From contig NC_017455.1 of the NCBI RefSeq assembly GCF_000165465.1, forward strand, positions 1,922,001 to 1,986,000: a stretch of DNA of 64,000 nucleotides, read 5' to 3'. Source of the stretch: Halanaerobium praevalens DSM 2228 (lineage in GTDB: Bacteria; Bacillota; Halanaerobiia; Halanaerobiales; Halanaerobiaceae). Below, one piece after another: positions 49,373 to 58,804 of the stretch (positions within the stretch are counted from its first letter, which is position 1; each line of letters starts with the position of its first letter). The translations under genes were made by a program, and so were the position numbers. The notes under the pieces were generated by a model. That model was not told where the DNA came from. It searched no databases and saw only the letters and a list, made by a program, of their open reading frames with translations.

Positions 49373-50563
49373 TTATTCATCAGCCAAATTATCAAAATAT
49401 CCCTGGATTAAAATTATTGGAGTACCTTTATCACCACTACCACTAACTAAATCACACAAACTACCTAATAAATCTGTCAACTGTCTAGGAGTAGTTCCTT
49501 GAGCTTTAAGATTAGCAGTTAAATCTGCTTCTTTATCTCTAATTTCAGCTTTCATAGCTGTTAAAAGTTCACTTCCTGCTAAATCTTTAAGTTCATTATC
49601 AGCTATGTACTTTAATTTAATCTCATTTGGAGTTCCAGCCAAACCTTGAGTATAAGCTGGGGAAACAACTGGATCAGCAAGTTCCCAAATTTTAGCTGCT
49701 GGATCTTTAAAAGCACCATCACCATAAATCATGACTTCTACTTCCTGACCACTAAAAGCCTTAATTTCTGCTTGTACTGCTTCTACAAATTGCTGGCCAT
49801 CTCTAGGAAAAAGTTTTAAACTTTCAGCTGAAGCTTTATTTGAACCTAAAAGTCCATAATCTGGATTATAGCCTTTATTTTCTGCTTGATTACATATTTG
49901 ATCTAAACTAATTACCTTTTGAGCACCATTTTCTTTTAAAATAGTCTTAGTTCTTTCTCGACTATGAATATCAGCTGCAATTACTTGATCTGTATAATCT
50001 AAAATTGTCTCTGGCTGATTTGCTGCTATAATTTCAATTTCAGTTTCTGCAGCTATTTCTTGGTATAATTCAACATAATTAACACCTGTAAAAGGATGCT
50101 TAAAGTCTGCAAATTTTTGCTTATATTCTGCTTCTTCAATTACATATTGATAAGGATCAATTCCAAGTTCATATATTTTTTTAGCATCTAAAAGTGGATT
50201 CCCTACTTCATCATTAGGATAACTTAACTGTAAATAAATTTTCTTACCACTGCGAGCAATACCTTTTAAAATCATTGAAAACCTATTACGACTTAAAATG
50301 GGAAAAACAATACCAATCGAATCACCACTAAAAGTATCATTAATAGCAGCAGCTATTTGATCTAAATTAACATAATTTCCTTGGGCTCTAGCTACTAGAG
50401 ATTCTGTGATTCCAACAACATCTTTATCTCTCAGCTTAATTGACTCTTGTTTAATGGCTTCTTTTAGAGATTCAACAACAATTTCAACTAACTGATCTCC
50501 TTCTTTAACTATCGGAGCTCTTATTCCTCTTACTTCTGTTCCAACCGTTCTCATTAATTTCAC
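49373..50563 (-). CDS. CofE-like protein (F420-0:gamma-glutamyl ligase family)
   Basis: 396 residues. The N-terminus MKLMRTVGTEVRGIRAPIVKEGD and DVVGITESLVARAQGNYV near 48-65 match the CofE fold. The protein is longer than archaeal CofE, about 250 residues, and carries a Firmicute-type C-terminal extension. There are no other F420 genes here, and Firmicutes of this kind do not normally use F420, so another amide-forming or regulatory role is likely. Its promoter holds a TGACT-N3-AGTCA palindrome. DegV follows at 38 bp. Confidence 0.75.
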   Translation of the reverse strand: MKLMRTVGTEVRGIRAPIVKEGDQLVEIVVESLKEAIKQESIKLRDKDVVGITESLVARAQGNYVNLDQIAAAINDTFSGDSIGIVFPILSRNRFSMILKGIARSGKKIYLQLSYPNDEVGNPLLDAKKIYELGIDPYQYVIEEAEYKQKFADFKHPFTGVNYVELYQEIAAETEIEIIAANQPETILDYTDQVIAADIHSRERTKTILKENGAQKVISLDQICNQAENKGYNPDYGLLGSNKASAESLKLFPRDGQQFVEAVQAEIKAFSGQEVEVMIYGDGAFKDPAAKIWELADPVVSPAYTQGLAGTPNEIKLKYIADNELKDLAGSELLTAMKAEIRDKEADLTANLKAQGTTPRQLTDLLGSLCDLVSGSGDKGTPIILIQGYFDNLADE

Positions 50564-50664
50564 CTCAAATTTTATTTTCTATCCAACAAAGTTTATTATA
50601 GCAGACTTTGAGGTTATTCAGCAAATTATTAGCTTTGCTTTTAATTTTTTAAAATATTAAATTA

Positions 50665-50693
50665 ATTATACTATTTTTTTGACTTCAAGTCAA
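50665..50693 (-). promoter_or_regulatory. Promoter with TGACT-N3-AGTCA palindrome before the CofE-like gene
   Basis: On the minus strand TTGACT (50688-50693) and TATAAT (50665-50670) are 17 bases apart. The -35 belongs to TTGACTTGAAGTCAA (50679-50693), a palindrome with the same arms as those before bioY and the carboxyltransferase operon. Confidence 0.65.
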
Positions 50694-50722
50694 TTTTGTC
50701 TTTAATTTAATTTCTTTTAACC

Positions 50723-50770
50723 AAAAAAGAGAAAAACTGGAGCAATTTAAGCTCAGTTTTCCTCTTTTGT
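50723..50770 (-). terminator. Terminator of the SHOCT-protein gene
   Basis: On the minus strand AAAGAGGAAAACTGAGC pairs with GCTCCAGTTTTTCTCTTT around a 7-base loop and ends in a T-run, 9 bp past the stop at 50779. Confidence 0.82.
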
Positions 50771-50778
50771 TTCAATTA

Positions 50779-51093
50779 TTATTTTCTTAAATTCTCAATT
50801 ATTTCTTCAAATTCTGCTTTAGTAATTTCACCTTGAGCATAACGCTGACGCGCTATTTCTTCTGCACTATCTTGGGGCTCAATTTTAAAATCATTTTTTT
50901 GAGAACTATAATTATTTCTTTGATGAGGCTCTTTATTTTCATTATTTTTTTGTACAATAAAATAGATAACCACAGCTAATAAAATAAACCAAAAAATCAT
51001 CATAAAAGCTCCTCCTCCAAAAAAGCCATTAAAACCCATATGACCAAATCTTCCCATATGACCAAATCTTCCCATATGACCAAATCTAAACAT
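50779..51093 (-). CDS. Small membrane protein with SHOCT domain and FGHMGR repeats
   Basis: 104 residues. Residues 3-20 are three tandem copies of FGHMGR (last copy FGHMGF), then a Gly-rich stretch, one membrane segment (FMMIFWFILLAVVIYFIV) and a hydrophilic linker. The C-terminal SHOCT domain is EEIARQRYAQGEITKAEFEEIIENLRK. SHOCT proteins mediate oligomerization in many envelope proteins. The repeats are encoded by an 18-bp tandem repeat. Function unknown. Confidence 0.85.
   Translation of the reverse strand: MFRFGHMGRFGHMGRFGHMGFNGFFGGGAFMMIFWFILLAVVIYFIVQKNNENKEPHQRNNYSSQKNDFKIEPQDSAEEIARQRYAQGEITKAEFEEIIENLRK
51035..51088. repeat. 18-bp tandem repeat, three copies, inside the SHOCT gene
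   Basis: Three head-to-tail units of CCCATATGACCAAATCTT, identical except for the final base of the third. They encode the FGHMGR repeat and allow slippage to change its copy number in frame. Confidence 0.9.
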
Positions 51094-51238
51094 AATTTCT
51101 TCACCCCTAATTTATATTCTAAGTCTAAACCTTAACTTTAATTATAGCATAAATTATAAATATGAAGAAAATATGAATTAATAATAGAGTTAGATAGCTT
51201 AATTAAAAATAAAGACTTTAATTGGAAAAGCTAAATAT

Positions 51239-54200
51239 TTATTTCCTAAAATAATCTACTCCAGCCTGAAAAATACCTTGATTTTTGAGACCACTAATAT
51301 TTTTAGCCACATTTTTTCCTATTCTTTCTGAATGTCCCATTTTACCCAAAATTCTACCATCAGGACTGCAAATAGCTTCTATAGCTGCTGCTGATCCATT
51401 AGGGTTAAAAGGCCTTTGCTTTGTTGGTTCTCCAGCTAAATCAACATATTGAGCAATAATTTGGCCCTGTTCTTCTAATTTCTTAATCAGCTCAGGTTGA
51501 GCTACAAAACGGCCTTCTCCATGTGAAACTGGAATGGTGTGGATATCTCCTACTTTTAAGTTACTAAGCCAGGGAGATTTATTTGAAATAATTTTGGTCT
51601 TTACCATCTGAGAAACATGTCTTCCAATCTTATTATAAGTTAAAGTTGGGGAATCTTTAGTTAAATCTTTAATTTCACCAGTAGGTAAAAGACCTAATTG
51701 GACTAAAGCCTGAAAACCATTACAAATTCCCAGCATTAAACCATCTCTTTGTTTTAAATGTTCTTTAACAGCTTGTTTAATTTGAGGATTTCTAAAAACA
51801 GCTGCAATAAATTTAGCTGAACCATCAGGCTCATCTCCAGCACTAAACCCACCAGGAATAGCTACAATTTGAGCTTCCTTAATTAAAGCTGCCATTTTAA
51901 TAATCGACTTTTCAACTAAAGTTGCTTTTAAATTTTTGAAAATAAAAGTTTCAACCTCAGCTCCAGCTTCTCTAAACTGACGTGCTGTATCATATTCACA
52001 GTTTGTACCAGGAAAGACAGGTATTAAGACTTTTGGTTTAGCAATTTTAATTTTGGCTTTATATATTTTTTCTGCTTTGGAACTTTCTAATTTAAGTAAT
52101 TCTTTTTTTTGAGTTTTCAAGGGCTGAGTATTTTTTTTAGAGTCTAAGGCTTCAGTTTTATATATTTTTTCTAAAGGTTCTTGCCAATGTTTTAAAGCCT
52201 GACTAAGTGGAATTTCAAGCTGCTTAATCTTAATCACTTCTGGCTTAATTGTTTTCCCCAAAATTTGATAATCCAAGCCAGAAAATAGTTCTTTTGCTTT
52301 TTCTGTACCAGCTAATTCCAAAATTAAAGCACCATATTCAGGAGAAAACAACTCTTCTTGCTTTAAATTGGCAGTAATTTCTACTCCAATCTGATTACCA
52401 AAACTCATTTTGCTAATTGCAGCTGCTAAACCACCTACTGTAATAGCAGCTGCAGATTTTATTTTTTTAGCTGCAATTAATTTTTCAACTCTACTATAAT
52501 TTTGCTGCAGCTTTTCTATATTTGGAATTTCAGCTTGATCTCTTTTAACAGGTAAATAAATCAATTTATTAGCTGCTGCTTTAAATTCAGGTGAAATAAC
52601 ATTATTGACATCAACTGTATCTACAGCAAAAGAAACTAAGGTTGGTGGTACATCAAGTTCTTTAAAAGTTCCTGACATACTATCTTTACCACCAATTGCA
52701 GGAATCCCAAACTCTTTTTGAGCTTTATAAGCTCCTAATAAGGCACTAAAAGGTTTACCCCAGCGTTCAGCTTCTTGGCCCAGTTTTTCAAAATATTCTT
52801 GTAAACTAAGTCTAATTTTAGAATAATCGCCACCAACAGCTACAATTTTAGCAACTGACTCAATAACTGCATATAAAGCTCCATGAAAAGGGCTCCAACA
52901 GGCTAAGTTCGGGTCATAACCATAGCTCATAATAGTTCCAGTCTTTGTTTGGCCTTGAACTAAGGGTATTTTAGCAGTCATTGCCTGAGTTGGAGTTAAC
53001 TGATATTTACCCCCAAAAGGCATTGTTACACTACCAGCTCCAATAGAACTATCAAATTTTTCAACTAATCCTTTTTGACTTGCTATATTGATATCTGCCA
53101 GATTCTGCAGCCATTTAGTTTTTAAAGTTTGCTTTCCCTGAAGCCTCTTAACTGCTGCAGTTTTAAAATAGTTTTTTTCTGCTTTTGGAGAACAGACTTT
53201 TATTTTTGTTTTTTGACTGGCTCCATTTGTAGCTAAAAAATCACGGCTTAAATCAACAATTTTTTCTCCCTGCCACTTCATAATTAAACGGTTATTTGCT
53301 TTGACTTCAGCTACTACAGTTGCTTCTAAGTTTTCTGCTGCTGCTAATTTGATAAACTCATTTACTGCATCTGCTTCAACAACTACTGCCATTCTTTCCT
53401 GAGATTCAGAAATTGCTAATTCTGTTCCATTTAAACCTTCATATTTTTTAGGTACAGCATCTAAATTAATTTCTAAAGCAGCTGCTAGTTCTCCGATTGC
53501 AACTGCAACTCCACCTGCTCCAAAGTCATTACAAACTTTAATTTTTTTAGTTACTTTTGGTTTTCTAAATAAGCGTTGAATTTTTCTTTCAGTTGGAGCA
53601 TTTCCCTTTTGCACTTCAGCACTACTTGCTTCTATAGAATCTTCATTATGGACTTTAGATGAACCAGTAGCTCCTCCACAACCATCACGGCCAGTTTTAC
53701 CACCTAAAAGAATTACTTTATCTGTTGGTAGAGCTTCTCCTCTAAACACATTTTCTTTAGGAGCAGCTGCAACCACAGCTCCTAATTCTAGATGTTTTGC
53801 CAAAAAACGCTGGTGATATAGTTCTCTAACCATCCCAGTTGCTAGGCCAATCTGATTTCCATAAGAACTATAACCATTAGCAGCCTCCTGCACTATTTTT
53901 TTTTGTGGTAATTTGCCAGCTAAAGTAGCCTCAATTGGAGTACGAGGATCTGCTGCTCCAGAAATACGCATCGCTTGATAAACATAAGCACGGCCAGAAA
54001 GAGGATCCCGAATAGCCCCTCCTAAACAAGTTGCTGCTCCACCAAAAGGCTCGATTTCTGTAGGATGATTATGAGTTTCATTTTTAAACATTAAAAGCCA
54101 AGCTTGCTCTTGACCATCAACATCAACATTAATTTCTATACTGGCTGCATTAACTTCATTTGAAATTTCTAAATCATCTAACTTACCTAAAGCTCTCAAT

Positions 54201-55054
54201 TCTTTCATTCCTAAAAGAGCAATATCCATCAAACAAATATCTTTTTTTTGATTTTGATAAATTTTTTGGCGCCCCTTTAAATACTCTTGATAAGCATTTT
54301 CTATGGCCTCTGTAAATTTATCTGCTTCTATGTCCACTTTTTCAATTTTTGTTAAAAAAGTTGTATGCCGACAGTGATCAGACCAATAAGTATCTAAAAC
54401 TCTCAGTTCAGTAATTGTTGGATTTCTCTTTTCTTCATTTTTAAAATATCTTTGACAGTGTTTTAAATCAGCCAAGTTCATAGCCAATCTCATTTCAGTT
54501 CTAATAGCAGCTAGCTGCTCAGTTTCTGCTTCAATAAACTCAGCTACAGTTTCTACTTTTGCTGGTTTTTGGTGTTTTCTGCTTAAAGTTTCTGGTTTTT
54601 TAAGTTCTGCTTCTCGTGAATCAATTGGATTTATATAATAATCTTTTATTTTCTCTATATCTTTTTTAGTTAAATCACCCTCTAAAATAAAAACTTGGGC
54701 CACCCTCACAGTCGGTTTTTGCTCTTCATTTAAAATCTGAATACATTGTTCAGCCCAATCAGCCCTTTGATCATACTGTCCAGGTAAATATTCAACTGCA
54801 AAAATTTCTGCTTCAGCTTTAACTCTTATTTCTTCTTGATAAATTAAATCAACTGGCAGCTCTGCTAAAATTCTTTTACAAGCTTCCTCATAAGCTGACT
54901 CTGAAATATTTGTTAGGTCATAGCGATTTAAAATCCGTAAAGAGCTTAAATTATCAAGTCCTAAACTTTCTTTAAAATCAGAAAAAATCTCTTCTGCCTC
55001 AACAGCAAAGCCTTCTTTTTTTTCAACAAAAATCCGCCTGATCTGAGCTCCCAT
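51239..55054 (-). CDS. purL: Phosphoribosylformylglycinamidine synthase, single-chain PurL
   Basis: 1271 residues in one chain that combine the N-terminal domain, two PurM-like ATP domains and a C-terminal glutaminase, the large form found in Clostridia and gamma-proteobacteria, in place of separate PurQ, PurL and PurS. YWSDHCRHTTF near 232 and NETHNHPTEIEPFGGAATCLGG near 330 mark the ATP half. IGICNGFQALVQLGLLP has the glutaminase Cys and VSHGEGRF the His region. It makes FGAM for purine synthesis. No other pur gene is nearby. Confidence 0.95.
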   Translation of the reverse strand: MGAQIRRIFVEKKEGFAVEAEEIFSDFKESLGLDNLSSLRILNRYDLTNISESAYEEACKRILAELPVDLIYQEEIRVKAEAEIFAVEYLPGQYDQRADWAEQCIQILNEEQKPTVRVAQVFILEGDLTKKDIEKIKDYYINPIDSREAELKKPETLSRKHQKPAKVETVAEFIEAETEQLAAIRTEMRLAMNLADLKHCQRYFKNEEKRNPTITELRVLDTYWSDHCRHTTFLTKIEKVDIEADKFTEAIENAYQEYLKGRQKIYQNQKKDICLMDIALLGMKELRALGKLDDLEISNEVNAASIEINVDVDGQEQAWLLMFKNETHNHPTEIEPFGGAATCLGGAIRDPLSGRAYVYQAMRISGAADPRTPIEATLAGKLPQKKIVQEAANGYSSYGNQIGLATGMVRELYHQRFLAKHLELGAVVAAAPKENVFRGEALPTDKVILLGGKTGRDGCGGATGSSKVHNEDSIEASSAEVQKGNAPTERKIQRLFRKPKVTKKIKVCNDFGAGGVAVAIGELAAALEINLDAVPKKYEGLNGTELAISESQERMAVVVEADAVNEFIKLAAAENLEATVVAEVKANNRLIMKWQGEKIVDLSRDFLATNGASQKTKIKVCSPKAEKNYFKTAAVKRLQGKQTLKTKWLQNLADINIASQKGLVEKFDSSIGAGSVTMPFGGKYQLTPTQAMTAKIPLVQGQTKTGTIMSYGYDPNLACWSPFHGALYAVIESVAKIVAVGGDYSKIRLSLQEYFEKLGQEAERWGKPFSALLGAYKAQKEFGIPAIGGKDSMSGTFKELDVPPTLVSFAVDTVDVNNVISPEFKAAANKLIYLPVKRDQAEIPNIEKLQQNYSRVEKLIAAKKIKSAAAITVGGLAAAISKMSFGNQIGVEITANLKQEELFSPEYGALILELAGTEKAKELFSGLDYQILGKTIKPEVIKIKQLEIPLSQALKHWQEPLEKIYKTEALDSKKNTQPLKTQKKELLKLESSKAEKIYKAKIKIAKPKVLIPVFPGTNCEYDTARQFREAGAEVETFIFKNLKATLVEKSIIKMAALIKEAQIVAIPGGFSAGDEPDGSAKFIAAVFRNPQIKQAVKEHLKQRDGLMLGICNGFQALVQLGLLPTGEIKDLTKDSPTLTYNKIGRHVSQMVKTKIISNKSPWLSNLKVGDIHTIPVSHGEGRFVAQPELIKKLEEQGQIIAQYVDLAGEPTKQRPFNPNGSAAAIEAICSPDGRILGKMGHSERIGKNVAKNISGLKNQGIFQAGVDYFRK

Positions 55055-55196
55055 TTTAAGCGCCCCTTTTTTGGTATATTTTCTTGTTTAAAATTAAATT
55101 TTATAGCTAAAAAATAGCTTGCAATTTAATTATAGAATGATACACTTAAGAAGTAAAATTAATATTACTAATACTTTAAATAAGGAGAGCTAATAA

Positions 55197-56087
55197 ATGC
55201 TTTTAAACTTTGAATTATACAAAGTGTTTTATCAAGTAGCTAGTAATTTAAGTTTTTCTAAGGCAGCAGAAAAACTATTTATTTCTCAATCTGCAGTTAG
55301 CCAAAATATTAAAAATCTGGAAAAAGAATTAAAAACTAAATTATTTATTCGCAGTACTAAAAATGTAGAATTAACTCAAGCAGGCAGCTTACTTTTAAAA
55401 CATATTGAACCAGCCTTTAATTTAATTGAAAACGGAGAAAAAAGTTTAAGAGAAATTAATGATCTCAAAAGAGGAGAAATTCATATTGGGGCTAATGATA
55501 CAATTGCTAAAGATTACTTACTTCCTTATCTCAAAAAATTTCATCAGCTTTATCCTGAAATCCAGATTCAAATAACTAATCGGACTTCAAGCACCTGTAT
55601 TGAACTCTTAAAACAAAATAAAGTTGATTTAATTATTAGTAATTTACCTAATTCAAAAATTACTAATAAAATGCAGATTAAGCCCATTTTTAGTTTTAAA
55701 GATATTTTCATTGCAGCTGATCAATTTAAAGAATTGAAAACGAAAAAGCTTAAATTAAAAGAATTAACAAACTATCCCTTTTTAAGCTTAGAAAGAAAAA
55801 CTACTAGTCAGCAATTTTTAGAAAAACATTTAAATAAACTAGGAATAGAAATTGAAGCTGCAGTTGAATTAGGAAGTGTTGATTTGCTAATAGAAATGAC
55901 CAAAATCGGTTTGGGAATTGCAGTTGTACCTGAATATTGTTTGAATCTCAAACAAGAAAAATTATTTGAAGTTAAATTTAAAGAGAAACTACCAGCTCGT
56001 AAGCTGGCAGTTATAAGTAACAAAAATATTCCTTTAACAAAAGCTGCTAAAAAATTAATTGAAATCCTTAATGAAAAATTTATTTAA
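55197..56087 (+). CDS. LysR-family transcriptional regulator
   Basis: 296 residues. N-terminal winged helix ASNLSFSKAAEKLFISQSAVSQNIKNLEKELKTKLFIRS (about 14-52), then a periplasmic-binding-fold effector domain beginning GEIHIGANDTIAKDYLLPYLKKF near 94. It is divergent from purL across a 142-bp gap, which makes purL or itself possible targets. The effector is not readable. Its stop overlaps the convergent DRTGG gene by 8 bp. Confidence 0.92.
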   Translation: MLLNFELYKVFYQVASNLSFSKAAEKLFISQSAVSQNIKNLEKELKTKLFIRSTKNVELTQAGSLLLKHIEPAFNLIENGEKSLREINDLKRGEIHIGANDTIAKDYLLPYLKKFHQLYPEIQIQITNRTSSTCIELLKQNKVDLIISNLPNSKITNKMQIKPIFSFKDIFIAADQFKELKTKKLKLKELTNYPFLSLERKTTSQQFLEKHLNKLGIEIEAAVELGSVDLLIEMTKIGLGIAVVPEYCLNLKQEKLFEVKFKEKLPARKLAVISNKNIPLTKAAKKLIEILNEKFI

Positions 56088-56409
56088 GATCTTGATAAAA
56101 TTGACCTGCTAAATCAAATTTTGAGCCATTATATTTAAGTAAATTAACTCCTTTAGCACAGGCCTTTTTCACAGCAGCTTGTTCATAATTGCGTCCTTCA
56201 ACTAAAATAACAGCTGAAATATCTGCCAAAAGTGCAACTCCTAAAGCAACTAAATCATCTAAAGTAGTCAGCCAAAGATTACCTTTTTGAGCCATTTTCA
56301 TGACATCATGCGGATCATCTCCAAAATAAGCACCCTCAATTTCTAATTCTAAATTATTTCCGGCAACTATTTCTAATTTGTATTTTTGAGCAAACTCTCG
56401 CACTGTCAT
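56080..56409 (-). CDS. Small DRTGG-domain protein
   Basis: 109 residues, essentially a lone DRTGG domain: EIVAGNNLELEIEGAYFGDDPHDVMKMAQKGNLWLTTLDDL and the conserved VALGVALLADISAVILVEGR. These domains occur in phosphotransacetylase-related, CBS-domain and hydrogenase-associated proteins and as stand-alone proteins of unknown function. It precedes no obvious partner, and the ATG follows AAGG-type sequence GGGGGC at a short distance. Role not assigned. Confidence 0.72.
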   Translation of the reverse strand: MTVREFAQKYKLEIVAGNNLELEIEGAYFGDDPHDVMKMAQKGNLWLTTLDDLVALGVALLADISAVILVEGRNYEQAAVKKACAKGVNLLKYNGSKFDLAGQFYQDLK

Positions 56410-56479
56410 TTTTGTTAAGCCCCCTTATATTTTTTGATCTTATTTAATATATTCTGCTTTTCCCAAAATTAACCTTCTT

Positions 56480-57649
56480 TTAAACTAAATTTAAACTCTG
56501 GCCTTCAATTTTAACATCTAAGTCAAAATAATCAGCAATTGAAGCAGCTATATCACTAAAACTAGCTCTTATCCCTAAATTAAAATCAGCTGGCACATTT
56601 TTTCCATAAGCTAAAATAGGAACATATTCTCTAGTATGATCAGTACCTTGATAAGTAGGGTCACAACCATGGTCAGCAGTAATTATTAATAAGTCATCTG
56701 CTTCCATCTTAGCTTTAATTTCAGGTAAGCGTTGATCAAATTGTTTCAGAGCCTCAGCATAACCTTCTACATTTCTGCGATGGCCATAATTTTGATCAAA
56801 ATCAACTAAATTAGTAAAAATCAAACCTTTTTTAGTTGTATCTAAATAATTTAAAGTTTGATCTACCCCTTCCATATTATTAGCAGTAGTTACTGAATCG
56901 GTAATTCCACTGTGATTAAAAATATAAGTTATCTTACCAACTGCATTAACTTCTAAATTGGCAGATTTTAGCTGATCTAAAATAGTTGGCTCTGGTGGAG
57001 TTAAAGAAAAATCCTTTCTTCTTTCTGTTCTCTCAAAATTACCAGGTTCTCCTACAAATGGACGGGCAATTACTCTAGCAACTGCATGTTCTCCCTGTAA
57101 GATTTCTCTTGCTTTTTTACAATAATCATAAAGTTCTGCAACTGGAATCACATCTTCATGAGCAGCTATTTGAAAAACACTATCAGCTGAAGTATAAACT
57201 ATAGGCTTAGCTGTTTTTAAATGTTCTGCTCCCAATTCTTCGATAATAACTGTGCCAGAAGCAGGTTTATTAGCTAAAGATTCTCTCCCTATTGCCTGGT
57301 GGAACTGCTCCATAATTTCAGCCGGAAATCCAGTTGGATAAGTAGGAAATGGAGTTTCAGAAATCAAGCCGGCAATTTCCCAGTGACCAGTTGTAGTATC
57401 TTTACCTTTAGATTTTTCAGCTGCTTTACCATAAGCACCTTCTGCTTTAATTTCAGCATTAAGTCCTTCAACTTCTTCAATTTTTCCTAATCCTAACTTC
57501 TCTAAATTAGGGAGTTTCAGACCACCAATTTCAGCTGCTATATGCTGTAAAGTGGCTGCTCCTTGATCACCATAATCAGCTGCATCTTCTAAGGCACCCA
57601 AACCAACACTATCCATGACCATTAAAATTATTCTTTTATTTTTTTTCAA
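56480..57649 (-). CDS. deoB: Phosphopentomutase
   Basis: 389 residues, full DeoB length, alkaline-phosphatase fold. [26 protein letters not shown] near the N-terminus holds the first metal Asp. [13 protein letters not shown] holds the phospho-acceptor Thr. The C-terminal [27 protein letters not shown] supplies the His/Asp metal ligands. It interconverts ribose/deoxyribose 1- and 5-phosphates in nucleoside salvage. It lies alone, without deoCD or pnp partners. Confidence 0.96.
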   Translation of the reverse strand: MKKNKRIILMVMDSVGLGALEDAADYGDQGAATLQHIAAEIGGLKLPNLEKLGLGKIEEVEGLNAEIKAEGAYGKAAEKSKGKDTTTGHWEIAGLISETPFPTYPTGFPAEIMEQFHQAIGRESLANKPASGTVIIEELGAEHLKTAKPIVYTSADSVFQIAAHEDVIPVAELYDYCKKAREILQGEHAVARVIARPFVGEPGNFERTERRKDFSLTPPEPTILDQLKSANLEVNAVGKITYIFNHSGITDSVTTANNMEGVDQTLNYLDTTKKGLIFTNLVDFDQNYGHRRNVEGYAEALKQFDQRLPEIKAKMEADDLLIITADHGCDPTYQGTDHTREYVPILAYGKNVPADFNLGIRASFSDIAASIADYFDLDVKIEGQSLNLV

Positions 57650-57751
57650 AATTACACTCCTTCATTAATTTAATTTTAAATTAGTTGTCGTTAGACGTCA
57701 GACATTTTTGGATATTAATATAATTCTTGCTTTAAATTAAAATACCTGCTT

Positions 57752-58678
57752 TTATTTAGTTTTAATTTGTTTTAATAAGTTATCTAAAGAATCTTTTTTT
57801 AATTCTGGAATTAAAATTCCCATAATCTGATATAAATATAAAAACTCATCTAAAAGTTCTTCTTGGTCTGCCTCTGGCAGTTTTCCTTCTTCTTCCATAA
57901 ATTCTTCTAAATTATCATTAATATTACTAAAAGAACGAAATAATTTACGGGCCAGATTATGAGAATATTTTTTATTATCTTCTGCCCAATAATCTTTCAG
58001 TTTCATTCTTTCTCTCTTTAGCAAAACAGCATCAACTGCTTCTGCCATTGGTAAATGTAGATATTTATAAAACAAATCAATTACTGCTTGAGTCTCTTTA
58101 CGACTTAAATTATGTTTAATAACTGCATCTAAAAGTTGATTAGCTTTATTTGGATTATCAGTCCTGGAAGCCAAGGCATGAGCTAAACTTAAATGTGATA
58201 AAGTTATAGGAGAATCAGCTTTAAGTACTTCTTTTTGATATTTCTCTTTCATATCTAAAATATTAAGCCACAGAGTTAAAGTTGTTCTTGCAACTCCCAA
58301 TTTCTGAGCTGCTTCTTTTTTAGTCAAATCATTAGCTTCAATGAATTTATTAATAGAAATTGCTCTTTCTAATGGGTTTAAATCCTGCCTCTGCAAATTT
58401 TCTATTAGCTGAATTTGTCTAAATTTTTCTGGGGAAACTTCTTCTTCTAAAATTACAGCAGCTATTTTTTCTTTCTTATCTTTTTTAACAGCCCTTAACC
58501 TTCTTTCTCCAGCAATTAGTAAATAACGATCTGATTTTTTCTGCACAACAATTGGCTGTAACTGTCCAACTTCTGCAATTGACTTGGCAAGACTATCTAT
58601 TCTTTTTTCAGAAAAATCAGTCCTTACCTGATCAGGGCGACTATCTATACTAGTAATTTTAATTTCCTTATATTTCAT
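57752..58678 (-). CDS. ParB/Spo0J/Noc-family DNA-binding CTPase
   Basis: 308 residues. ParB N-domain with GERRLRAVKKDKKEK near 58-72 and ENLQRQDLNPLE near 92-103, the CTP-binding motifs. A helix-turn-helix (KKEAAQKLGVARTTLTLWL near 118-136) and a C-terminal region rich in charged helices follow. No ParA gene is adjacent. In Firmicutes spo0J sits with soj, so this lone copy could be a Noc-like nucleoid-occlusion protein or a housekeeping ParB away from soj. No parS-like TGTTTCACGTGAAACA was seen in the window. Confidence 0.82.
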   Translation of the reverse strand: MKYKEIKITSIDSRPDQVRTDFSEKRIDSLAKSIAEVGQLQPIVVQKKSDRYLLIAGERRLRAVKKDKKEKIAAVILEEEVSPEKFRQIQLIENLQRQDLNPLERAISINKFIEANDLTKKEAAQKLGVARTTLTLWLNILDMKEKYQKEVLKADSPITLSHLSLAHALASRTDNPNKANQLLDAVIKHNLSRKETQAVIDLFYKYLHLPMAEAVDAVLLKRERMKLKDYWAEDNKKYSHNLARKLFRSFSNINDNLEEFMEEEGKLPEADQEELLDEFLYLYQIMGILIPELKKDSLDNLLKQIKTK

Positions 58679-58804
58679 TTAAATTCCCTCCAGCTTGGCA
58701 AAATAGATTTGCCCATTGATTTTCTATGTATTTTAGCATATTATATTAAATGTAGATTTAATTCTCAAAGCTAATTATTTAAGATAAAGGAGATATTAAC
58801 TAAG

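Noticed and set aside
55055-55196. PurR box or guanine riboswitch between purL and the LysR gene
   Set aside because: No PurBox (CGAA-type) repeat and no purine aptamer core was seen in this AT-rich divergent gap.
57752-58804. parS-like centromere near the ParB gene
   Set aside because: No TGTTTCACGTGAAACA-like palindrome was seen here or elsewhere in the window.
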